Assembly: GCF_041200175.1 (NCBI RefSeq)
Contig: NZ_CP165727.1
Location: 620,001-684,000, forward strand
Length of the DNA: 64,000 bases
Source: Streptomyces sp. R33
GTDB taxonomy: Bacteria; Actinomycetota; Actinomycetes; Streptomycetales; Streptomycetaceae
Reading direction: 5' to 3'
Each line of letters starts with the position of its first letter. Position 1 is the first letter of the stretch. This document shows positions 53,300 to 61,260 of this stretch, piece after piece. The position numbers and the translations under genes were made by a program. The notes below the pieces were generated by a model. The model saw only the letters and a list, made by a program, of their open reading frames with translations, was not told where the DNA came from and ran no database searches.

Positions 53300-53842
53300 T
53301 CAGGGGCGGTCCAAGGCCCAGGTCTGCAAGGCGTAGGGCCGCCCCTTCTCGTCGCCTTCGATCAACGGGAGGTCGAGCAGGCGGAAGCCAGCCTTCACGG
53401 CGACCGCAACGCTGGCGGCGTTTTCGGCCTCCAGCTCGAGGATCACCTGGTCCACGCCCAGCTGCTCGAAGGCATACGCGGCCATCACGCGCACTGCCCG
53501 TGGGGCCAGTCCCCGGCCGCGGTGGGCCGGTCCGACCGCGTAGCCGAGTTCCGTGCCCTCGGGGGCGCGCCGCAGCATCACCTCGCCGAGGGGTTCGTGA
53601 CCGTCGACGGTGATGGCGAGCAGGATGACCGCGCCTTCGGCCCGCATCCTCCGGTCCCGTTCCAGCCGTGCCCGGGCTGCCGCTTCGTCGAAGGGCGAGA
53701 CGATGGGCGTCCAGTACGCGACGTCGGGGTCGTCGAACAGCGCGGGCATGGCGGCCAGGTCCCCTTCCGTCCAGTCGCGCAGGACGAGGCCCTCTCCGGC
53801 CAGTTCCATGCGATCGGGAAAGGACGACGTGGTGCTGCTCAT
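53300..53842 (-). CDS. GNAT acetyltransferase (RimJ/RimL type)
   Basis: From the ATG at 53842 the product has 180 residues of the GNAT acetyltransferase_3 type. It has LVLRDWTEGDLAAMPALFDDPDVAYWTP at the start, ELGYAVGPAHRGRGLAPRAVRVMAAYAF as the acetyl-CoA-binding loop (RGRGLA) and VAVKAGFRLLDLPL as the final strand region. Members acetylate amino groups on proteins or small molecules. No neighbour indicates the substrate. The ATG at 53809 is an alternative start. Confidence 0.82.
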   Translation of the reverse strand: MSSTTSSFPDRMELAGEGLVLRDWTEGDLAAMPALFDDPDVAYWTPIVSPFDEAAARARLERDRRMRAEGAVILLAITVDGHEPLGEVMLRRAPEGTELGYAVGPAHRGRGLAPRAVRVMAAYAFEQLGVDQVILELEAENAASVAVAVKAGFRLLDLPLIEGDEKGRPYALQTWALDRP

Positions 53843-53997
53843 GGCGGGGTGGCCTCCCTGGTCGATTGCCGACTGGGCAGGATATCCGCGGAGCAATCGG
53901 CTCCGCTCTGCTCCGGGCTCCGCAAACCTGTTGGCGGACCACGGCGACCACTGCTACTTTTCCGGAGGCCGTGCGAGAGAACGAGGAGGTGGTACCC

Positions 53998-54051
53998 GTG
54001 AACGCAGTATCGACATGGGTGCTCCCCTCCGGGGTCACGGTCGGGCGATAG
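53998..54051 (+). CDS. 17-codon leader ORF before the hydrolase gene
   Basis: A GTG at 53998, close behind GAGGAGG, begins VNAVSTWVLPSGVTVGR and stops at 54049-54051. A plausible promoter (TTGGCG near 53930, TACTTT near 53955, 18-base spacer) lies upstream. It ends 44 bases before the hydrolase start. It could be a regulatory leader peptide or chance; there is no run of a single amino acid typical of attenuation. Confidence 0.3.
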   Translation: MNAVSTWVLPSGVTVGR

Positions 54052-54095
54052 GTCGTCCGGGAGCGCCGTTCAGAGCACTCCCGAAAGGCACGACC

Positions 54096-54818
54096 ATGCA
54101 GTTCACTTCCGAGCAGCGCCTCGACGACGGCGTCCTCGAACGCGAATTCACCCTCGGCGAGATCCCCGGCACCCTGTGGACGCCCGAATCCGCCGCACCG
54201 GCCCCGCTGATCCTCATGGCCCACAACAACGGCCTGCCCAAGGCGGCATCCCGGCTGGTGGCCCGGGCCCGGAAAACCGCGGCGTTCGGCTACGCGGTGG
54301 CCGCCATCGACGCCGCCGGGTGCGGTGACCGGCCCCGTTCCGCCGCCGATGAGCAGGCCCGCGCCGACCTCCGCCGGGCGATGCAGGCCGGCGAGCCGGT
54401 CGACGAGATCTTCGAGTCCTTCATCGGCCCGCTGGTCGAAAAGGCGGTCCCGGATTGGCGGACCACCCTGGACGCCCTCCTTGCCCTGCCCGAGATCGGC
54501 GGCCCGGTCGGGTACTCGGGGTGGACAGCCGTCGGCATTCGGCTGGCGGTGGTCGAGCCGCGCATCGCGGCCGCCGGCTTCTTCGCCGGAGGTTACGTGC
54601 CCCGCGCCCAGCGCGAGGAAGCCCGACAGGTCACCATTCCGCTGCTGTTCCTGCTGCAGTGGGACGACGAAGGGAACCCCCGTCAGCGGGCCCTCGACCT
54701 GTTCGACGCCTTCGGCAGCAAGGAGAAGACCCTGCACGCCAATCTGGGCGGACACGTCGGCACCCCGTGGTTCGAGGTGGAGGACGGGGGCCGGTTCTAC
54801 GACCGGCACCTGAAGTGA
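54096..54818 (+). CDS. Alpha/beta hydrolase (dienelactone-hydrolase-like)
   Basis: The ATG at 54096 follows GAAAGG. The 240-residue protein is a small alpha/beta hydrolase. It shows PAPLILMAHNNGLPK (oxyanion region), GYSGWTAVG (nucleophile serine), PLLFLLQWDDEGNPRQ (acid region) and LGGHVGTPWFE (catalytic histidine). It is likely cytoplasmic. A similar architecture is seen in FrsA/dienelactone-type hydrolases, but the substrate is unknown. A TetR gene lies convergent, 53 bases downstream. Confidence 0.8.
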   Translation: MQFTSEQRLDDGVLEREFTLGEIPGTLWTPESAAPAPLILMAHNNGLPKAASRLVARARKTAAFGYAVAAIDAAGCGDRPRSAADEQARADLRRAMQAGEPVDEIFESFIGPLVEKAVPDWRTTLDALLALPEIGGPVGYSGWTAVGIRLAVVEPRIAAAGFFAGGYVPRAQREEARQVTIPLLFLLQWDDEGNPRQRALDLFDAFGSKEKTLHANLGGHVGTPWFEVEDGGRFYDRHLK

Positions 54819-54871
54819 GCGGCGGCAGGCACGAGCACGCACGCCGCCTCTCGTACCTCCGGGAAGAGGTG

Positions 54872-55483
54872 TCACACCTCCGGAAAGACCGGGGCGATCC
54901 CGAGCGCCGGGGCGATGGCCTGCCAGATCGTCGATCGGGCCGTGGCAAGGTCGACCCGGGGGTCGTCCAGCATCAGGCGGATACCGAGGCCGTCGCACAG
55001 CGCCAGGACCAGCGTGCTGACCGCGGCGACGTCGCATTCGGTGAACTCGCCCGATCCGATGCCCCGTTCCACGGCTCCCCCGACCCAGGTGTGGAGCTGG
55101 TCGTACAGGTCCACGGCGAGGTGACGGGCCGTCTGGTCGCGCTGTGCGCGCACCCACAACTCCTGCCAGAGCTTCCAGTCCTGACGCAGATCCGCGTCGC
55201 TCGGCAGCATGCTGCGCAGGATACGGGCCAGGACGACCGTGGCCGGAGCCGTGTCGCCGCCGTCCTCCGTATCCGTGCCGGTCTGGGCGAAGGAGTGCGT
55301 CATGGCCTCCGCGAAGAGCTTCTCGCGGGTGTCGAAGTGGTAGTGCAGCAGCGCCTTCGAAACCCCGGCGTGTTCGGCGACCTTGCGCATGCTGACGTTT
55401 TCGAAGCCGATCTCGGCGATGACTTCGCACGCGGCCTTGAGGATGCGCTCGCGCGTCTCCAGTGCACGCTCGGCCTTGGTCAC
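54872..55483 (-). CDS. TetR-family regulator of the acyl-CoA/Rieske cluster
   Basis: From the GTG at 55483, behind GGGAG, the 203-residue product has a TetR DNA-binding domain (TRERILKAACEVIAEIGFENVSMRKVAEHAGVSKALLHYHFDTREKLF) and a BetI-like C-terminal ligand domain (WKLWQELWVRAQRDQTARHL). It lies at the promoter-distal end of the acyl-CoA gene cluster on the same strand. Three CTGACCGATCGGTCAG-type palindromes in the divergent promoter at 63.2 kb are good candidate sites. An acyl-CoA ligand is a reasonable guess. Confidence 0.84.
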   Translation of the reverse strand: MTKAERALETRERILKAACEVIAEIGFENVSMRKVAEHAGVSKALLHYHFDTREKLFAEAMTHSFAQTGTDTEDGGDTAPATVVLARILRSMLPSDADLRQDWKLWQELWVRAQRDQTARHLAVDLYDQLHTWVGGAVERGIGSGEFTECDVAAVSTLVLALCDGLGIRLMLDDPRVDLATARSTIWQAIAPALGIAPVFPEV

Positions 55484-55604
55484 GTTGGCTACTCCCCGTG
55501 TCGGCGCCTGCAGGGCGGGTGGGTGGTCGGGCCTGGCTGCCGGCCGCCAGACCCTCATCCTCGCGCATCACGCCCCCTCGCACCGGCCGTCGGGGCGCAC
55601 CGGG

Positions 55605-56465
55605 TCAGCGGTAGGTGTGGAAGCCCCGGCCCGTCTTGCGGCCGAGCAGGCCCGCGTCCACCATCCGGGCCAGCAGCGGCGGCGTGGCGTACAGCGGCTC
55701 CCGGTACTCCGCGTACATCGACCGTGCGATGGCCTGTACGGTGTCCAGCCCGATGAGGTCGGCCAGCGCGAGCGGCCCGAGCGGGTGGGCGCAGCCGAGG
55801 GTCATGCCCCGGTCGATGTCCTCGGGGGAGGCGGCCCGGGACTCCGCCATCCGCACCGCGGCCAGCAAGTACGGCACGAGGAGCGCGTTCACGATGAATC
55901 CGGCCCGGTCCTGGGCGCGGACGACGTGCTTGCCCAGGACCTCGGAGGCGAAGGCGTGGGCGCGCCGGGCGGTCCCCTCGTCGGTGAGCAGCGAGGGCAC
56001 GAGCTCGACCAGGGGGAGCACCGGGACGGGATTGAAGAAGTGGAGGCCGACCACCTGGCCGGGTCGCGCGGTGGCGGCCGCCAGCCGGATGACGGGTATG
56101 GAAGAGGTGTTCGTGGCCAACACGGCGTCCCGGCGCTCCACCACCCGGTCGAGCCGGGCGAACACCTCCAGCTTCGCCCGCTCGTCCTCCGCCACGGCCT
56201 CGACCACCAGGTCCCGGTCCGCCATCAGGGCCATGTCCGTGGTCATGGTGATCCGGCCGGCCGCGGCGTCCCGTTCGGCCGTGGTCAGCTTCCCGGTGTC
56301 CGCAGCGCGCGCCAGGGAACGCATGATCCGCTGCAGGCCGGCGTCGGCGGCCGCCGTGCTCGTCTCCGCCACCACGACGTCGCGGCCCGCGCGGGCGCAG
56401 ACCTCGGCGATGCCGGATCCCATCAGGCCGCAGCCCACGATCCCGACACGTTCCACATCGGTCAT
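55605..56465 (-). CDS. 3-hydroxyacyl-CoA dehydrogenase
   Basis: The product of about 286 residues has the N-terminal NAD-binding fold (VGIVGCGLMGSGIAEVCARAG), the domain signature HFFNPVPVLPLVELV and the C-terminal dimerisation domain with a final HPLGPLALADLIGLD. This is the FadB2/Hbd type that oxidises 3-hydroxyacyl-CoA to 3-ketoacyl-CoA. The catalytic histidine is in GLHFFNP and the glutamate in VVEAVAEDE. It is in the same direction as the acyl-CoA dehydrogenases, but a strong hairpin at 56506-56540 precedes it, so it may have its own start or be partly attenuated. Confidence 0.88.
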   Translation of the reverse strand: MTDVERVGIVGCGLMGSGIAEVCARAGRDVVVAETSTAAADAGLQRIMRSLARAADTGKLTTAERDAAAGRITMTTDMALMADRDLVVEAVAEDERAKLEVFARLDRVVERRDAVLATNTSSIPVIRLAAATARPGQVVGLHFFNPVPVLPLVELVPSLLTDEGTARRAHAFASEVLGKHVVRAQDRAGFIVNALLVPYLLAAVRMAESRAASPEDIDRGMTLGCAHPLGPLALADLIGLDTVQAIARSMYAEYREPLYATPPLLARMVDAGLLGRKTGRGFHTYR

Positions 56466-56505
56466 CGGTTCTCCGTTCACATGCAGGATTGGTGCCGTAC
56501 GCGGC

Positions 56506-56540
56506 GGCGGTCCCGGCCCCGAACCGGGGCCGGGACCGCC
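56506..56540. terminator. Terminator or attenuator hairpin between dehydrogenase genes
   Basis: GGCGGTCCCGGCCCC (56506-56520) pairs exactly with GGGGCCGGGACCGCC (56526-56540) around GAACC. It lies just after the stop of the first acyl-CoA dehydrogenase and before the 3-hydroxyacyl-CoA dehydrogenase, so it would reduce read-through to that gene and the TetR gene. Confidence 0.75.
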
Positions 56541-56546
56541 TTACGG

Positions 56547-57719
56547 TCACACGGAGGACGGCATGTGCAGCACGCCCGTGCCGCGCTTGACCAGTTCACC
56601 CGCGATGATCAGGCGCTGGATCTCGGAGGTGCCCTCCCAGATCCGGTCGACGCGCAGTTCGCGGTAGAGCCGCTCCACGGGGTACGAGCGGTCGTAGCCG
56701 CGCCCGCCGAAGATCTGCAGGCAGCGGTCGATGACGCGGCCGGAGGCCTCGCTCGCCGCCAGCTTCGCGATGGCCGCCTTGGCGTGCAGCGTCTTGCGGT
56801 CGGTGCGGCCCTCGTCGACCTCCCAGGCGACCTGGTGGGTGTAGGCGCGGTTGACGGCGATGTCGACCGCGCAGTCGGCGAGCATGCCCTGGACCAGCTG
56901 GAAGTCGGCGATGGGCGAGCCGAACTGGCGGCGCTCCACCGCCCAGTTGCGGGCGAGCTCCAGGGCCCGTTCGGCGGCGCCGATCGTCCGGGCGGCGATC
57001 ATCAGCCGTTCCTCGGTGAACCAGGAGCGCGTGATGTCGTAGCCGTGGCCCACCTCCCCCAGCACGGCGTCCTCGGGCACTCGCACGTCGGTGAAGGTGA
57101 ACTCGGGGTGCTCGTAGACGAAGGTGTGCATCCAGCGCGGGACCCGGGTCATCTCGATGCCCGGGGTCTCCTTGTCCACGAGGAACAGGGTCGGGGCGCC
57201 CTCCTCCCCGGCGGCGGCGAGCACGATCATGAAGTCCGCGTGGTCGCCGACGGTGACGAACCACTTCTCGCCGTTGAGTACCCAGCCGCCGTCGGTCCGC
57301 GTCGCCGTGGTGCGCAGGCTCTGCGGGTCCGAGCCCGCCTCGGGTTCGCTCACCGCGTAGCAGTCGCGGCGCTGCCCCCGGATGACGGGGACGAGGTAGC
57401 GCTCCCGCTGCTCGGGCGTGCAGAAGGACAGGGCGTTGGCCGGGCGCCACACCATGTCCCACAGTGCGCCGGTCAGCCGTCCGAGCTCCGCCTGGACCGT
57501 GACCTGTTCCAGGATGGTGAGCCCGGCGCCGCCCCATTCCTCCGGCATGTTGACGGCCTGCAGGCCGCTGTCGAGGACGGCGTCGCGGATCTCGGTGTGG
57601 GCGTGCGGGGGCAGGCCGTTGTTCTCCTCGCAGTCGAGCTCGTACTTCATGATGAACTCGGTGAGCGCGCGCGCCGAGCTCTTGAGCTCTTCCTGACGGG
57701 GGGTGAGGCGGAAGTCCAT
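56547..57719 (-). CDS. Acyl-CoA dehydrogenase (copy 1)
   Basis: The 390-residue flavoprotein has the acyl-CoA dehydrogenase pattern. AVSEPEAGSDPQSLRTTATR binds substrate and flavin, and the GEKWFVTVGDHADFMIVL loop and ARNWAVERRQFGSPIADFQLVQGMLADCAVDI are typical. GGRGYDRSYPVERLYRELRVDRIWEGTSEIQRLII near the end contains the usual active-site glutamate (WEGTSEI). It oxidises acyl-CoA to enoyl-CoA. It is very similar to the upstream copy 2, with a 136-bp stretch of identical DNA. The pair is separated by 42 bases, so they are co-transcribed. A heterotetramer is possible, as in some steroid/bile acid enzymes. Confidence 0.9.
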   Translation of the reverse strand: MDFRLTPRQEELKSSARALTEFIMKYELDCEENNGLPPHAHTEIRDAVLDSGLQAVNMPEEWGGAGLTILEQVTVQAELGRLTGALWDMVWRPANALSFCTPEQRERYLVPVIRGQRRDCYAVSEPEAGSDPQSLRTTATRTDGGWVLNGEKWFVTVGDHADFMIVLAAAGEEGAPTLFLVDKETPGIEMTRVPRWMHTFVYEHPEFTFTDVRVPEDAVLGEVGHGYDITRSWFTEERLMIAARTIGAAERALELARNWAVERRQFGSPIADFQLVQGMLADCAVDIAVNRAYTHQVAWEVDEGRTDRKTLHAKAAIAKLAASEASGRVIDRCLQIFGGRGYDRSYPVERLYRELRVDRIWEGTSEIQRLIIAGELVKRGTGVLHMPSSV

Positions 57720-57761
57720 GTCACTCCTCTTCGATCGTTGAATGGCGGTGCGGTACGGGGG

Positions 57762-58934
57762 TCAGGCGCCGGGCAGAGCGAGGGCCCGGGTGCCGCGCTT
57801 GACGAGCTCGTTGGCGATGATCAGGCGCTGGATCTCGGAGGTGCCCTCCCAGATCCGGTCGACGCGCAGTTCGCGGTACATGCGCTCGACGGGGTACGAG
57901 CGGTCGTAGCCGCGCCCGCCGAAGATCTGTACGCAGCGGTCGATGACCCGCCCGGCGGCCTCGCTCGCCGCGAGCTTCGCCGTCGACGCCTTGGCGTGCA
58001 GGGTCTTGCGGTCGGTGTGGGGCTGGTCGGCCTCCCAGGCGACCTGGTGGGTGTAGGCCCGGTTGACGGCGATGTCGACCGCGCAGTCGGCGAGCATGCC
58101 CTGGACCAGCTGGAAGTCGGCGATGGGCGAGCCGAACTGGCGGCGCTCCACCGCCCAGTTGCGGGCGAGCTCCAGGGCCCGTTCGGCGGCGCCGACGGTC
58201 CGGGCGGCGATCATCAGCCGCTCGTCGGTGAACCATTCCTTGGTCAGCTCGTAGCCGTCGCCCACGCCGCCGAGCACGTCCTCGTCGGGGACGAAGACGT
58301 CGGTGAAGGTGAACTCGGGGTGCCCGTTCACCGCGGAGTGCATGAACCGGGGGACCCGGGTCATCCGGACGCCTTCCGCCTGCTTGTCCACGAAGAAGAG
58401 CGTCGCGGCCCGCTCCGGGCCCGCGTCGGCCTGCACCAGCAGGAAGTCGGCGATGTCTCCGCAGGTCACGAACCACTTCTCGCCGTTCAGCAGCCAGCCG
58501 CCGTCGGTACGGGTCGCCGTACTGGTGCACGAGCCCGGGTCGGAGCCCGCGCCGGGCTCGGTCACGGCGAACGCGTCGAACCGCTCGCCCCGGATGACGG
58601 GGAGCAGGTACTTCTCCCGCTGCGCCTCGGTCCCGTGGGCGAGGACGTTCGCGGGCCGCCAGGGGATGTCCCACAGGCAGTTGGTGACCTTGCCGAACTC
58701 CTCCTCGACGATGACCTGGTCCAGCAGGGAGAGCCCGGCCCCGCCCCATTCGGCGGGCATGTTGATGGCGTAGACGCCCGCCTCGATGGCTTCGCGGGTC
58801 AGCTCGCGGACGGTCTCGGCGGGCAGCGGGCCGCCGGCCTCCTCGGACTGGTCCTCGTACCTCATCAGGAGCCACGTGTAGGCGGCGGCGCGGGCCTTGA
58901 GGTCGGCCTGCTCGGGTGTGTAGCGGAAGTCCAT
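57762..58934 (-). CDS. Acyl-CoA dehydrogenase (copy 2)
   Basis: The 390-residue protein is the paralogue of copy 1. It has AVTEPGAGSDPGSCTSTATR, GEKWFVTCGDIADFLLV, EWGGAGLSLLDQVIVEE in the N-terminal helical part and the same GRGYDRSYPVERMYRELRVDRIWEGTSEIQRLII end. N-terminal residues differ more than C-terminal ones, and so does the flavin/substrate loop, so the two may have different substrates or form a mixed oligomer. It lies 63 bases downstream of the acyl-CoA synthetase gene. Confidence 0.9.
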   Translation of the reverse strand: MDFRYTPEQADLKARAAAYTWLLMRYEDQSEEAGGPLPAETVRELTREAIEAGVYAINMPAEWGGAGLSLLDQVIVEEEFGKVTNCLWDIPWRPANVLAHGTEAQREKYLLPVIRGERFDAFAVTEPGAGSDPGSCTSTATRTDGGWLLNGEKWFVTCGDIADFLLVQADAGPERAATLFFVDKQAEGVRMTRVPRFMHSAVNGHPEFTFTDVFVPDEDVLGGVGDGYELTKEWFTDERLMIAARTVGAAERALELARNWAVERRQFGSPIADFQLVQGMLADCAVDIAVNRAYTHQVAWEADQPHTDRKTLHAKASTAKLAASEAAGRVIDRCVQIFGGRGYDRSYPVERMYRELRVDRIWEGTSEIQRLIIANELVKRGTRALALPGA

Positions 58935-58997
58935 GGTGTCCTCCGGGACGCGAAGGGGTGAGAGGGGTGAGCGGGGTGAGCGGGGGTACGGCGGCGC

Positions 58998-61067
58998 TCA
59001 GAGCAGGACGGCCCGCGCGTCCAGGGCGACGGCCCCGTCCGGGCGCACCAGCAGCGGGTTGACCTCGAGCTCGGCGATCTCCGGGTGCGCGGCGGCGACC
59101 GTGGTGATGCGTTCGACCACGGCGGCCGCCGCGGCCACGTCCACGGCCGGCCGACCGCGTACGCCCGCCAGCAGGGCGGCAGTCCGCAGGCCGCGGAGCA
59201 GCTCCTCGGCCCGCCGGGCCGGTACGGGCACGAGCGCGAAGGCGACGTCGCGCAGGGTTTCGGTGAGGACCCCGCCGAGCCCGACCAGGGCCACCGGCCC
59301 GAACCGCGGATCGCGGTTCACGCCCACGATCAGCTCGATGCCGTCCGTCAGGTCGGCCATCGCCTCGACGGAGTACGAGGAGGCACCGAGCCGGGCGTGC
59401 ATCTCCCGGTAAGCGGCGAGGAGTTCGTCCCGGCCGGCCAGCCGCAGCGCGACGCCGCCCGCGTCGGACTTGTGCAGGAGGTGCAGGGCCTTCAGGACGT
59501 ACGGGCCCTCGAACTCCGCTGCTGCGGCCAGCAGTCCGGCCTCGTCGGTGATCTCGCGAGCGGGCGGGAACGGTACGCCGGCGGAGTCGAGCAGCGCCCG
59601 CACCCCGTGGTACCCCGTGTCCCGCAGCGGCGCGGCGGGCGCCGGCAGCGCGGGGAGCCCGGGCCTGCCCGCGGTCCCCCGGGCGGTCATCGCCGCCAGC
59701 GCGCGGGCGGCGTCCTCGGTCGCGGCGAACACCGGTACCCCGGCCCCGGCCAGCACCCGGCAGCTCGGCGACTGCGGGTACATCGACTGCACGACCAGGG
59801 GCTTCGGCGCGGCCGCGAGGTGCGTGACGATCGCGCGGGCGGCCTGCTGCTCGCCCTGCGCGAGCACGGAGCCGCCGGCCGAGCCGCCGCCCAGGCCGCC
59901 GTCGGAGGCGGCGTACCCCCCGAAGTAGCCGGTCATCAGGACGGCGTCGACCTCGTCGGCGGCGAGCAGCTCCGCGACCGTATCGGCGTACGAGAGGGGG
60001 TTCTGCTCGCCCATCCCGGCCAGGTCGACCGGGTTGCCGACCGCGGACTGCTCCCACAGCACGGCCCGCAGCCGCTCCCGTGCCCGCGCGCCGAGTTCCG
60101 GCACGTCGAGCCCGGCGTCCTCGGCGGCGTCGGCCGCGATGGCGCCGTGGCCGCCGCCGTCGGTGAAGACGGCGGTACGGCGGCCGCTCGTACGGGGTCC
60201 CGCGCTCAGCGCGGCGAGGACGACCGTCATCTCCCGTGGAGTGTGCACGAGTTCCACCCCGGCGTCGCGGCAGGCGGCGGCCACCACGTCGGCCGAGGTG
60301 GTGAGCGCCCCGGTGTGCGACTGGGCGCTGCGCGCGGAGGCGGTGCCCCGGCCCGCGGTGAGCAGGACGACCGGCTTGCCCGCCGCCGCGGCGGCCCGCG
60401 CGAAGGCCCTGCCGTCGCCGAAGTCCTCGGCGTACACGGCGATCGCCGAGGTGGCCTCGTGGCGGGCGCAGTCCTCGACGAGGTCGACGAGGGTGACGTC
60501 GGCCTGGTTGCCGAGGGAGACGAACCGGGAGAAGCCCAGACCGTGCGGCGCGCCGCGGAGCTGGAGTTCGAGCGCGAGGTTGCCGCTCTGGCTCAGCAGG
60601 GCCACGCCGCCCGGAGCGAAGCGGTCTGAGGCGAGGTACAGCTCGGTCGTGTTGTCGGCGATGCCGAGGCAGTTGGGGCCGACGAGCACGGCGCCGGCGG
60701 CCTGGACGCGGGCGGCGACCGCCCGCTGCCGGGCCAGTCCCGCAGGTCCGGCTTCCGCGAAGCCGGCGGTGATGCCGACGATCGCCTTTGCGCCGCAGGC
60801 CAGGGCGTCGTCGACGGCGGCCTCGAAGCCGGCGCCGGGAACGGAGATCACCACCAGCTCGACGGGTTCGCCGATGGCGGCGAGGGAGGGGGCCGCGGTC
60901 CGGCCTAGGACGGTGCCGCCGCGCCGGTTCACCAGGTGGACGGGCCTGCGGTCGGGGGCACGCAGGGCCTGGGAGGCCACGGCGTGGCCGTACTTCGCCG
61001 GGTCGTCGCTGGCTCCGACGACGGCGACGGAACCCGGGTCGAAGAGGGCGGTCAGGTCGCGTCCCAT
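58998..61067 (-). CDS. ADP-forming acyl-CoA synthetase
   Basis: The 689-residue protein is a single-chain NDP-forming acyl-CoA synthetase/acetate-CoA ligase. The order is a CoA-binding domain (SVAVVGASDDPAKYGHAV), ligase-CoA domain (VLVGPNCLGIADN, LLSQSGNLALEL) with the phosphohistidine region AQSHTGALT, then an ATP-grasp domain from about residue 460 (YVLKALHLLHKSDAGGVALRL, EAMADLTDGIELIVGV, ELEVNPLLVRPDGAVALDARAVL). It would activate a carboxylic acid to its CoA ester. One base separates it from the ferredoxin stop. The acid is unknown. Confidence 0.88.
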   Translation of the reverse strand: MGRDLTALFDPGSVAVVGASDDPAKYGHAVASQALRAPDRRPVHLVNRRGGTVLGRTAAPSLAAIGEPVELVVISVPGAGFEAAVDDALACGAKAIVGITAGFAEAGPAGLARQRAVAARVQAAGAVLVGPNCLGIADNTTELYLASDRFAPGGVALLSQSGNLALELQLRGAPHGLGFSRFVSLGNQADVTLVDLVEDCARHEATSAIAVYAEDFGDGRAFARAAAAAGKPVVLLTAGRGTASARSAQSHTGALTTSADVVAAACRDAGVELVHTPREMTVVLAALSAGPRTSGRRTAVFTDGGGHGAIAADAAEDAGLDVPELGARARERLRAVLWEQSAVGNPVDLAGMGEQNPLSYADTVAELLAADEVDAVLMTGYFGGYAASDGGLGGGSAGGSVLAQGEQQAARAIVTHLAAAPKPLVVQSMYPQSPSCRVLAGAGVPVFAATEDAARALAAMTARGTAGRPGLPALPAPAAPLRDTGYHGVRALLDSAGVPFPPAREITDEAGLLAAAAEFEGPYVLKALHLLHKSDAGGVALRLAGRDELLAAYREMHARLGASSYSVEAMADLTDGIELIVGVNRDPRFGPVALVGLGGVLTETLRDVAFALVPVPARRAEELLRGLRTAALLAGVRGRPAVDVAAAAAVVERITTVAAAHPEIAELEVNPLLVRPDGAVALDARAVLL

Positions 61068-61068
61068 G

Positions 61069-61260
61069 TCACTTCTCCAATCGGAGGGCGGCGTTGGGGC
61101 AGCTGTCGGCGCAGGCGCGCGCAGCTTCCTCCGCTGCGGGCTCGACGGCGAGGGCGATGAGCTTCGCGTAGCCCCATTCGTCGAGCTCGACGAGCTCGGG
61201 GGCGTGTTCCTGGCACAGTCCGTAGCCCTGGCAGCGGGTGGAGTCCAGCAGGAGTTTCAC
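61069..61260 (-). CDS. Ferredoxin ([3Fe-4S] type)
   Basis: A GTG at 61260 begins a 63-residue ferredoxin. The cluster cysteines are C10 and C16 (CQGYGLC, a C-x5-C spacing) and C54 followed by proline (CPNAAL). The gap from C16 with no intermediate cysteine is the pattern of P450/Rieske-partner [3Fe-4S] ferredoxins. C50 is an extra cysteine. It overlaps the NuoF-like gene by four bases and precedes the synthetase by one base. It probably carries electrons from the NuoF-like flavoprotein to the Rieske oxygenase. Confidence 0.86.
   Translation of the reverse strand: MKLLLDSTRCQGYGLCQEHAPELVELDEWGYAKLIALAVEPAAEEAARACADSCPNAALRLEK

Noticed and set aside
57721..60057. A 778-codon open frame on the minus strand
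   Set aside because: It is an alternative frame of the acyl-CoA dehydrogenase and synthetase genes, rich in Arg, Gly and Ala with no domain; long shadow frames are normal at this GC content.
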